Shown here: piece after piece, positions 57,601 through 64,000 of the stretch
Layout of the letters: every line of letters starts with the position of its first letter
Numbering within the stretch: the first letter of the stretch is position 1
Assembly (NCBI GenBank): GCA_003134855.1
Contig: PLCS01000014.1
Span: forward strand, 124,338 to 188,337
Reading direction: 5' to 3'
Origin: Acidobacteriaceae bacterium
GTDB taxonomy: Bacteria; Acidobacteriota; Terriglobia; Terriglobales; Acidobacteriaceae
DNA: 64,000 nt
The notes under the pieces: model-generated
The model's database searches: none
Told to the model about the DNA's origin: nothing
The model's input: the letters and a program-made list of their open reading frames with translations, nothing else
Position numbers and translations under genes: made by a program

Positions 57601-58859
57601 AAGCCGCAATCCTCCGAGGCCGCAAGACCGTCGAGACGGTTGTCGAAGAGGGCCGCAAGAAAGCCGAAAAAGTCGTCGAGGAAGGCCTCAATACTGTCGA
57701 TACGGTGGTTGAGGTCGGCTTCAACACCGTCGAGACGGTGGTGGTCGAAGGCCGCAAAAAGGTCGAATCCGCCGTCAGCCTGGGCCGCAAAACGGTCGAG
57801 AATGCACTACTGCACGGCCGCAGCACCATGCAGGCCGCCGTCCTCCACGGCCGCGAGGATATTCGCATCGAGAGCGTGCCGGTACCCGAAGCCGGACCGG
57901 GAGAGCTGGTGCTCAGCGTAGGCGCGGCGCTCACCTGCGGCACCGACCTGAAGGTCTTCCGACGGGGCTATCATGCGCGCATGATCGTGCCGCCGGCGCT
58001 CTTTGGCCATGAGCTGGCCGGAACCGTTGTCGAGGTTGGCGAGGGAGCCGTGGGCTTTGCTCCCGGCGATCGCGTAGTCGCGCTCAACTCCGCCCCCTGC
58101 GGCCAGTGTTATTTCTGCGCTCACGGTCAGGAGAACCTGTGCGACGATCTGCTCTTCAACAACGGCGCATACGCGGAGTTCATTCGCATTCCGGCGCGTA
58201 TTGTGGCCATGAATACGCTGCATGTGCTGGAACACGTGCCGCTGGAACACGCGGCGCTGACCGAGCCGCTGGCCTGCGCGGTGCATGGCTTTGAGGACTC
58301 CAACCCGCATCCCGGCGACACCGTAGCAGTCATTGGCGGCGGCCCGCTGGGTTTGATGATTCTCCATGTGGCCGCGCTATACGGCTGCCAGGTGATCGCC
58401 ATCGTCAAGCACGACGGGCAGGTGGAGGCGGCACGCCAGTTGGGTGCGGCCCACGTGGTGCAGACCTCCAGCATTCGCCAGGCCATCCGCGATACCCGCG
58501 CGCTGACCGAGAAGAATCGCGGCGTGGACATCGCCATTGAGGCTGTCGGCGTGCCCGAGGCCTGGCAGGAGGCCATCGAGTTGGTCCGCAAGGGCGGAAC
58601 GGTGAATTTTTTCGGCGGATGCGCCCTGGGAACGCACGTCACGCTCGACACCAATCGCATCCACTACTCCGACATTACCCTGCGCGCCACCTTCCACCAC
58701 ACGCCGGCCATCTGCCGCAAGGCGCTTGATCTGATCACCAGCGGCCGCTTCCAGGCAGGAGCCTTCATCACTGGCCACGCGCACCTCTACGAACTCAACC
58801 GCGTCTTTGAGAAGCTGACGAATCGCTCCAGCGAGATCAAGACCGCCATTGTGCCTTGA
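57585..58859 (+). CDS. Zinc-dependent alcohol dehydrogenase 2 with N-terminal 11-mer repeats
   Basis: 424 residues from ATG 57585, preceded by GGGGAGGAG; an internal ATG at 57828, where a normal enzyme would begin (MQAAVLHGREDIRIES), has no ribosome site. So the ~81-residue extension is translated. It consists of 11-residue repeats, G(R/L/F)(K/N)(T/K)(V/A)(E/D)xVV-type, at residues 12-22, 23-33, 34-44, 45-55, 56-66, 67-77, 78-88. The enzyme part has catalytic CGTD and GHELAGT, structural zinc CGQCYFC and NAD fold VIGGGPLGLM. It is a sister of dehydrogenase 1. The repeats look amphipathic and could bind membranes. Confidence 0.88.
   Translation: MAGKVKAAILRGRKTVETVVEEGRKKAEKVVEEGLNTVDTVVEVGFNTVETVVVEGRKKVESAVSLGRKTVENALLHGRSTMQAAVLHGREDIRIESVPVPEAGPGELVLSVGAALTCGTDLKVFRRGYHARMIVPPALFGHELAGTVVEVGEGAVGFAPGDRVVALNSAPCGQCYFCAHGQENLCDDLLFNNGAYAEFIRIPARIVAMNTLHVLEHVPLEHAALTEPLACAVHGFEDSNPHPGDTVAVIGGGPLGLMILHVAALYGCQVIAIVKHDGQVEAARQLGAAHVVQTSSIRQAIRDTRALTEKNRGVDIAIEAVGVPEAWQEAIELVRKGGTVNFFGGCALGTHVTLDTNRIHYSDITLRATFHHTPAICRKALDLITSGRFQAGAFITGHAHLYELNRVFEKLTNRSSEIKTAIVP
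57618..57848 (+). repeat. Seven 33-base repeats encoding 11-residue units
   Basis: Each unit starts with Gly and encodes 11 residues with no gaps: GRKTVETVVEE, GRKKAEKVVEE, GLNTVDTVVEV, GFNTVETVVVE, GRKKVESAVSL, GRKTVENALLH, GRSTMQAAVLH. Units differ at silent sites, so translation has been maintained. Confidence 0.9.
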
Positions 58860-58868
58860 GGTGAAGCC

Positions 58869-59867
58869 ATGACGATCGATCCGGTTGAACCTAAGAACGA
58901 GACGCCCAACGAGGAAGCGCTGCCGCAAGAGGAATTGCTCGCCCGCGGCTGGGCCGCTCTGCCGGAAAGCTATCGCATCCCCGATGTTGCGCCCACACTC
59001 GACGAAGCTCAGGCCTGGTGCCGGCAACTAGCCGAGTCGCACTACGAAAACTTCCATGTAGCGTCGTGGTTTCTGCCCAGTGATCTGCGCCCACACTTTC
59101 ACTCCATCTACGCCTACTGCCGCGTCTCCGACGATTTGGGCGACGAGGTGGGCGACCGCTCCGTGGCTTTGGCGCTCCTCGATTTCTGGGGACATGAGTT
59201 GGACGCCTGCTACGAGGGCCGCACGCGCCATCCGGTCTTCGTCGCGCTGGCCCAGACGATCCAAAAATGCTTCATTCCCAAGAAGCCGTTTGCCGATCTG
59301 CTCACGGCCTTTCGTCAGGATCAGACCGTCACGCGCTACGAAACCATCGACGATCTGCTGGCCTACTGCCGCTATTCGGCCAATCCCGTTGGCCGTCTGG
59401 TGCTTTATGCCTGCGGCGAGTCGAACGAAGAGAACTTCGCCCTCTCCGACGCCACCTGTACCGCCCTGCAATTGGCGAACTTCTGGCAGGATGTGCGCGA
59501 GGATTATGCCCGTGGCCGGATCTATCTTCCGAAAAAAGATATGGATTTCTACCTCGTCACAGAAGAATATATTGCCGAGAAGATTGTTACGCCGGAGTTT
59601 CGCGCCCTGATGCATTGCGAGGTCGATCTCGCGCGGTCGCTGTTTGAAGAAGGCCTGCCGCTGATCGGCAAAGTCCATCGCGACCTGGCCATCGATCTGA
59701 ATCTGTTCAGCCGCGGCGGCCTGGAGATTCTGCGCGCCATTGAGCACCAGGGCTACGATGTGCTCAGCGCGCGGCCGGCCATCTCCAAGAGCAGAAAACT
59801 GGCGCTGATGATGCGCGCCGTCAGGGCCAAGTTGTTGCCCTTTCTGCGCCTCGGCAATCCTAGTTGA
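58869..59867 (+). CDS. hpnC: Hydroxysqualene synthase-like HpnC
   Basis: 332 residues, GAGGTGAAG ahead of ATG. Squalene/phytoene synthase fold with Asp-rich motifs YCRVSDDLGDE and NFWQDVREDYARGRIYLP. HpnC converts presqualene diphosphate to hydroxysqualene. Overlap or near overlap with hpnD (12 bases between) shows coupling. A pre-domain of ~50 residues precedes the core. Confidence 0.92.
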   Translation: MTIDPVEPKNETPNEEALPQEELLARGWAALPESYRIPDVAPTLDEAQAWCRQLAESHYENFHVASWFLPSDLRPHFHSIYAYCRVSDDLGDEVGDRSVALALLDFWGHELDACYEGRTRHPVFVALAQTIQKCFIPKKPFADLLTAFRQDQTVTRYETIDDLLAYCRYSANPVGRLVLYACGESNEENFALSDATCTALQLANFWQDVREDYARGRIYLPKKDMDFYLVTEEYIAEKIVTPEFRALMHCEVDLARSLFEEGLPLIGKVHRDLAIDLNLFSRGGLEILRAIEHQGYDVLSARPAISKSRKLALMMRAVRAKLLPFLRLGNPS

Positions 59868-59878
59868 AGGAAGGCAGC

Positions 59879-60790
59879 TTGAAGCACGATGCAAAATTGA
59901 ATGCGGCCTACGCCGTGTGCCGCGAGATCGCCAGGCGCGAGGCGAAGAACTTCTACTACGCCTTTGTCGCTCTGCCCGAGCCGCGCCGCAACGCCATCTG
60001 CGCCATCTACGCCTTCATGCGCCAGGCCGATGACCTCGCCGACGACGATTCCCTGCCCCGCGATGAGCGCCGGCGACGACTGGATGCATGGCTGGATGGA
60101 TGGCACGGCGTCTGCCATGACGGCTATTCCTCCGACTTGGTCTTCATTGCCGTGCAGGATGCCGTCGTACGCTTCAATATCCCTCTCAACCTGCTGGACG
60201 AGTTAGTCGCCGGCGTGACGATGGACCTGGATCAGGTTTCATTCGATACGCCTGACACTTATGCCACTTTTGGCGACTTATATCGCTATTGTTATCTGGT
60301 AGCCTCGGTTGTGGGACTGGTCTGCATTCACATCTTCGGTTACTCGGATCCCCGCGCTGAGAAACTGGCCGAAGAGACGGGTATCGCCTTCCAACTCACC
60401 AACATTCTGCGCGACGTAGCCGAGGATGCGGCCCGCAATCGCGTCTATCTGCCGCTTGAGGATTTAGCAGCCCACAACGTAATGCTGGATTCGCTGTTGC
60501 ACCGCGCACCCGGCGCGCCGCCCACGGCCAATGAGCGTGCGCTGCTTGCCTCCATCGCCCAGCACGCGAGGGTCTTTTATTGGTCGGCCCAGGAGTTGCT
60601 GCCCCTGATCGACATCGAGAGCCGTCCGGCCCTGTGGGTGCTGGTTTCGATCTATCACGACCTCCTCAACCGTATCGAAAAAGCCGGCTACGATGTCTTT
60701 TCCAGCCGCATAAGCGTGCCTCAGCCGCAAAAACTTGGCATTCTGGCAGTCGGCATTGTGCGGATGGGATGGGCGCGGTTTCTTGCGTGA
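59879..60790 (+). CDS. hpnD: Presqualene diphosphate synthase HpnD
   Basis: 303 residues from TTG 59879 (MKHDAKLNAAYAVCREIARR), with AAGGAAGG 4 bases ahead; another TTG at 59864 would overlap hpnC and is less likely. Motifs FMRQADDLADDDS and LTNILRDVAEDAARNRVYLP. It condenses two farnesyl diphosphates to presqualene diphosphate, the first squalene-making step. Middle gene of the HpnC-D-E set. Confidence 0.92.
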   Translation: MKHDAKLNAAYAVCREIARREAKNFYYAFVALPEPRRNAICAIYAFMRQADDLADDDSLPRDERRRRLDAWLDGWHGVCHDGYSSDLVFIAVQDAVVRFNIPLNLLDELVAGVTMDLDQVSFDTPDTYATFGDLYRYCYLVASVVGLVCIHIFGYSDPRAEKLAEETGIAFQLTNILRDVAEDAARNRVYLPLEDLAAHNVMLDSLLHRAPGAPPTANERALLASIAQHARVFYWSAQELLPLIDIESRPALWVLVSIYHDLLNRIEKAGYDVFSSRISVPQPQKLGILAVGIVRMGWARFLA

Positions 60791-60805
60791 TTCAATTGCA
60801 TAGGA

Positions 60806-62242
60806 ATGGAAGAACAATTGACCAGTTTGCAACAAAATCCGCAAAAGACCATCACGGTCATCGGCGCGGGCGTAGCCGGCATGAGCGCGGCTTGCGCTCT
60901 GGCCGAGGCTGGTTTCCGCGTGCAACTGGTCGAGCGGCGCGGCTACCTGGGCGGGCGCGCCAGTTCGTATCTGCATCCCGGCGTCAACGAGGTCATCGAC
61001 AACTGCCAGCACGTGCTCTTCGGCTGCTGCACAAATTTACAGAGCTTTTATCGACGCATCGGCGTCGCCGATCGCATCCACTGGACCAGTGAGATGACGA
61101 TGATCGAGCCGGACGGTCAAAGGTCGCGGCTGGGACCGTTTGAGTTAGGTTCTTTTAGGTTGCCCGCGCCGTTGCATGGAGCACCGAGTTTCCTCAATGC
61201 GCACGCCTTCACGCTCGCCGACAAACTCTCGCTGGGCCGCGCGATGCGGGCAATGATGCAACCGGAGGCGCTCATCGATTCACGCGAGTCGCTCGGCGAT
61301 TGGCTGCGGCGCCACAAGCAGACCGAAGGCGCAATCAATCGTTTTTGGCGGCTGGTGATTGCCAGCGCATTGAATGCGGAGATTGATTCGATAGCCGTGC
61401 CCTACGCGGCCAAAGTGATTCGCGAGTTGTTCTTAAATTCGGCGCAGGCGGGCAGCATGGGGATGAGCACGGTTCCGCTGAGCGAGTTATACGCGGGTGT
61501 AACTCCGTTTATTGAGCAGCGCGGCGGCAGCGTTCTAATTAACACGCACGTGGAAGGCGCGGCCTGGGATGGCGCTTCCAGCAAGTGGCTGATTTGCGCG
61601 CGCACCGGCGAGTTGATCTCGGATTACGTGATTCTGGCTTTGCCCTTTGAGGCAACGCAAAAGTTATTGCCGCACCTGCCCGCCGAAGAAGGCAAGGAGA
61701 AGCTGGCGCGGCAGATTGAGCGCCACGAGCACTGGCCCATTTGCAGCGTGCACTTATGGTTTGACCGCGAGATTACTGAGTTAGAACACGCGGTGTTGCT
61801 GGACCGCGAGATTCACTGGATGTACAACCAGTCGAAGCTGCAAAGCCGCGGCGGGCATTACATCGAATTAGTCGTCAGCGCCACTCGGGTCTTTGCCGCG
61901 TTGCCGCGCGAGGCCGCGATTCAGCAGGCGCTCCGTGAGCTTGCGGAGTTTTTCCCGAGAGTTGGTGAAGCGAAGCTGTTGAAGGCTGCGCTGGTCAAGG
62001 AGATGCACGCCACCTTCGGCGTGCCTGCGGGGATTGACTCGGCGCGGCCCGGCCCGGCTTCGTCATGGCCGCATCTGTTTTTGGCCGGCGACTGGACGGC
62101 GACCGGCTGGCCCTCGACAATGGAGAGCGCCGCGCGGTCGGGGCATCTGGCCGCTGAAGCGCTCGGTTTGAGCGCGGAGAATCCGCTGCGCTGCTTTGAG
62201 CCTGACTTGAAACCGCAAGGATTCATGCGGTTTTTCCGGTGA
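60806..62242 (+). CDS. hpnE: FAD-dependent squalene-forming oxidoreductase HpnE
   Basis: 478 residues. N-terminal FAD fold TVIGAGVAGMSAACALAEAG near residue 17, followed by VERRGYLGGRASS, and the C-terminal FAD region FLAGDWTATGWPSTMESAARSGHLAAEA (in parts). HpnE reduces hydroxysqualene to squalene, completing the proteobacterial-type route. The ATG is 15 bases after hpnD; AGGA is very close to it. Confidence 0.93.
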   Translation: MEEQLTSLQQNPQKTITVIGAGVAGMSAACALAEAGFRVQLVERRGYLGGRASSYLHPGVNEVIDNCQHVLFGCCTNLQSFYRRIGVADRIHWTSEMTMIEPDGQRSRLGPFELGSFRLPAPLHGAPSFLNAHAFTLADKLSLGRAMRAMMQPEALIDSRESLGDWLRRHKQTEGAINRFWRLVIASALNAEIDSIAVPYAAKVIRELFLNSAQAGSMGMSTVPLSELYAGVTPFIEQRGGSVLINTHVEGAAWDGASSKWLICARTGELISDYVILALPFEATQKLLPHLPAEEGKEKLARQIERHEHWPICSVHLWFDREITELEHAVLLDREIHWMYNQSKLQSRGGHYIELVVSATRVFAALPREAAIQQALRELAEFFPRVGEAKLLKAALVKEMHATFGVPAGIDSARPGPASSWPHLFLAGDWTATGWPSTMESAARSGHLAAEALGLSAENPLRCFEPDLKPQGFMRFFR

Positions 62243-62259
62243 TTGCCGAATGATTGACG

Positions 62260-62312
62260 GGTTCGTGGTCTCCCACCCATTCGCCAGAAAACGGCGAATG
62301 GATGGGGCACGG
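62260..62312. repeat. Palindromic repeat, family A (reverse)
   Basis: GTTCGTGGTCTCCCACCCATTCGCC ... GGCGAATGGATGGGGCAC (in parts), a strong stem right after hpnE, likely its terminator. Confidence 0.75.
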
Positions 62313-62338
62313 AATTTATTCGGCTGGAATTATTTTTC

Positions 62339-62371
62339 TGACCCTGTTCCCTGTTCCCTATTCCCTGCTTT
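62339..62371. repeat. CCCTGTTCCCTATTCCC tract
   Basis: Four units of CCCTGTT/CCCTATT between hpnE and the transporter pair, same type as at 34917 and 48955. Confidence 0.6.
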
Positions 62372-62779
62372 TCAATGCGCCAGCAAATAGACGCCGATGC
62401 AGACCAGCACGGCGGAGGTCCAGCGGCGGCGATCCACATTCTCGTGCAGAAAGAGCTTGGCGGCGATGGCGTTGGTGACCAGCGTGAGCGAGGCCGAGGC
62501 GGGCGCGACCAGGCTCACGGGCAGATGGTTCAGAGAGAAGAGCAGCGAGAAGAAGGCCAGCGCCAGAAAGCCGACTCCAGCAAAGAAGAGCGGGCAGGTG
62601 AGGACGGCGCGTATCGCGCCCTTCAGCCCGGAGTGCGCGCGAATCTCATCCAGATCGCCGATGGACTTCATGGCCGCGGCGGTCAGCACTTCGCCGGCGG
62701 TGGAGGTGAGCACGATGGCGGCGATCATCGCGGCGGCGGCCCAGAAGCCGGGTTGCGGAGCGGGAATGGGGAGGGTCAT
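62372..62779 (-). CDS. EamA/SMR-like half transporter, second subunit
   Basis: 135 residues, four helices (AAMIAAIVLTSTAGEVLTAAAM, FFAGVGFLALAFFSLLFSLN, LVAPASASLTLVTNAIAAKLF, SAVLVCIGVYLLAH). It starts with ATG overlapping the stop of the preceding half-transporter by 4 bases, a typical obligate pair. Small 4-helix DMT pairs include ArnE/ArnF lipid-sugar flippases. Location next to hpnJ suggests hopanoid or hopanoid-glycoside movement, unproven. Confidence 0.8.
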   Translation of the reverse strand: MTLPIPAPQPGFWAAAAMIAAIVLTSTAGEVLTAAAMKSIGDLDEIRAHSGLKGAIRAVLTCPLFFAGVGFLALAFFSLLFSLNHLPVSLVAPASASLTLVTNAIAAKLFLHENVDRRRWTSAVLVCIGVYLLAH

Positions 62780-63237
62780 CGCGCCTGCTCCTTCCCCAAT
62801 GCCGGTTCCGCTGCCGTGGCAAGTGCGGGCGCTTCCGCCTCCGGTTTCATTGTCAGCGACGGTCCTTGCGCAACGAATCCGACGCCCACTGTGATGAGTA
62901 CAATGCCCGCCCAGCGTTCCAGCGAGATCGAATCATGCAGCCAGAAACGCGCGAGCAGAGCGATGACCACGTTGCCGAGGCCGGCCGCGGGCATCACAAA
63001 GGTCAGATCGGCCCACGAGAGCGCGGTCAGATAGCTGGCGAAGTAGCCGATGAGCAGCGCGATGCCCAGAACAATCCAGGGCGTGAAGACCGCCGCGATG
63101 AGCGTGGCGGGATGGGCGAGCGTGATCTCCGGCAGATGGCTCATGCCGCGCGAGAGACAGCTATCGCCCAGCGGAGTGCAGACGGAAACCAGTCCCAGGA
63201 TGATGTATTGTCGCGACGAAAGTCTTGCGTGGGCCAT
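62776..63237 (-). CDS. EamA/SMR-like half transporter, first subunit
   Basis: 153 residues from ATG 63237 (MAHARLSSRQYIILGLVSV); longer frame crosses a palindromic repeat. Four helices (GLVSVCTPLGDSCLSRGM, AAVFTPWIVLGIALLIGYFA, LSWADLTFVMPAAGLGNVVI, WAGIVLITVGVGFVAQ) and an Ala/Glu-rich C-terminal tail. Upstream partner of the gene at 62372. The pair is likely cotranscribed with hpnJ, 110 bases upstream on the same strand. Confidence 0.8.
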   Translation of the reverse strand: MAHARLSSRQYIILGLVSVCTPLGDSCLSRGMSHLPEITLAHPATLIAAVFTPWIVLGIALLIGYFASYLTALSWADLTFVMPAAGLGNVVIALLARFWLHDSISLERWAGIVLITVGVGFVAQGPSLTMKPEAEAPALATAAEPALGKEQAR

Positions 63238-63274
63238 CGGTGATTCGGTCCTGACAATTGGACTCTGGTTTAGG

Positions 63275-63332
63275 TTTGTCGTCTCCCACCTTAGCCGCAA
63301 AAACAAGTACGCGGCGAAGGTGGGGCACCCGT
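63275..63332. repeat. Palindromic repeat, family A (reverse)
   Basis: GTCTCCCACCTTAGCCGC ... GCGGCGAAGGTGGGGCACCC between hpnJ and the half-transporter genes; stem slightly imperfect. Confidence 0.65.
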
Positions 63333-63346
63333 GGTTTGCGTGGCGG

Positions 63347-64000
63347 CTACGCTTGAGCGCCTGCCGGGGCGGGCGGCTCGACCGGCTTGCTGCGTGCTTC
63401 CTTCACCATCTTGTTGCGTTGCGCGCGCAGCTTGAGGAAGGCCTTGGCCTCGACATAAAGCCGGGGCAGATCGCGATTCACAAAGGCCTTCCAAACCACG
63501 CGGAAGGCGGCCTTGGGCCGGAAGTAGTACTCGTCGTAAAAGCGGTGCACCATCTCCATCACGTAATCCGTGGGCAGGCCGGGATACTCGATGTGCGCCA
63601 TCTGGTGGCCGCCCTCGTCGCTCATGGACTGAGCGTTCACGATGAAGCCGTTGGCCTTGGCGTAATCGTAAAACTCCGTTCCAGGGAAGGCGTGGGCGAT
63701 ACTGACCTGAATGGTTTCGCAATCGAGGGTCTTGGCGAAGTTGATGGTGTTGCGGATCGACTCTTTGGTCTCGCCGGGCAGGCCGAGAATGAAGTCGGCG
63801 TGGATGCAGAGGCCCAGGTCGTGGCAGTCCTTGGCGAAGGCGCGCGCGCGCTCCACGGTGGCGCCCTTCTTGACGTTTTTGAGAATCTGCGGGTCGCCGG
63901 ACTCGAAGCCCACGATCAGCAGCCGGCAGCCGGCCTCTTTCATCGCCTTGAGGGTTTCGCGGTCGGTGGTCACGCGCGAGGTGCAGCTCCAGGTGAGGCC
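63347..64000 (-). CDS. hpnJ: Hopanoid radical SAM protein HpnJ, partial
   Basis: Only the C-terminal ~217 residues are inside the window; the reading frame is open to the right edge (the last codons read GLTWSCTSRVTTDRE). The segment has the B12-type radical SAM barrel pattern (RLLIVGFESGDPQILKNVKKG, ILGLPGETKESI) and the HpnJ-typical FPGTEFYDYAKANGF. The CxxxCxxC motif lies beyond the edge. HpnJ is thought to contract a glucosamine ring to form the cyclitol ether of bacteriohopanetetrol. HpnI and HpnK genes would be expected to the right. The C-terminal tail is Pro/Ala-rich (EPPAPAGAQA). Confidence 0.92.
   Translation of the reverse strand, partial: GLTWSCTSRVTTDRETLKAMKEAGCRLLIVGFESGDPQILKNVKKGATVERARAFAKDCHDLGLCIHADFILGLPGETKESIRNTINFAKTLDCETIQVSIAHAFPGTEFYDYAKANGFIVNAQSMSDEGGHQMAHIEYPGLPTDYVMEMVHRFYDEYYFRPKAAFRVVWKAFVNRDLPRLYVEAKAFLKLRAQRNKMVKEARSKPVEPPAPAGAQA

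Noticed and set aside
57585-57848. The 11-mer array as a non-coding minisatellite
   Set aside because: Frame stays open, differences are mostly silent and the only ribosome site lies upstream of it.

Overview
The window is a GC-rich, gene-dense bacterial chromosome segment. It most resembles Acidobacteriota (Terriglobia, subdivision 1 type). I infer this from the mix of a Tol-Pal/TonB envelope operon running into a hopanoid operon, BNR-propeller and Ig/OmpA surface proteins, BshB1-type deacetylase, and families of palindromic intergenic repeats. No rRNA, tRNA, CRISPR array or intact transposase gene was found. Both ends cut genes: a GGDEF protein on the left and HpnJ on the right.

Left part (1-21 kb): a membrane diguanylate cyclase; a secreted BNR propeller protein; two related Ig-domain/OmpA-like envelope proteins; an orphan nuoB; two tandem ammonium transporter plus P-II modules, each preceded by the same dyad-containing upstream block; an unusual AAA ATPase; a BshB1-like deacetylase; a beta-propeller-like lipoprotein; a 261-bp MITE-like element; a homocysteine methyltransferase/methylenetetrahydrofolate reductase fusion; xseB and a TonB-like protein.

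Middle (21-43 kb): ileS-lspA, an M1 aminopeptidase, a HAD phosphatase, a CusF-SCO1 lipoprotein, a TetR/HlyD/ABC exporter operon, cyaY, pstS, DUF2147, an oxidoreductase/flavin reductase pair and a higBA toxin-antitoxin locus. Next comes an AT-richer island with a strong promoter. It encodes a small protein with four KGTAG(T/Q)D(A/S)Q repeats and, 31 bases downstream, an asparagine-synthetase-like enzyme that lacks the glutaminase Cys. I regard this as a candidate modified-peptide (RiPP-like) system and the most novel locus here. recN and a membrane protein follow.

Right part (43-64 kb): exbB-exbD-tonB/tolA-tolB-pal-ybgF, then ispH, shc, hpnH, two unknown genes, hpnA, hpnG, two zinc alcohol dehydrogenases, hpnC-hpnD-hpnE, and on the opposite strand a pair of small EamA/SMR-like half-transporters and hpnJ. 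Together these encode squalene synthesis (HpnC/D/E), cyclisation (Shc), side-chain addition (HpnH/G/A) and head-group tailoring (HpnJ). The second dehydrogenase has an N-terminal extension of seven perfect-length 11-residue repeats.

At least three families of short palindromes (called A, B and C here) are scattered through the window. Most are intergenic, but A and B copies sit in frame inside ileS, a B copy in hpnG, and a C copy at the exbB/exbD junction. All family assignments come from reading motifs; no database search was run.
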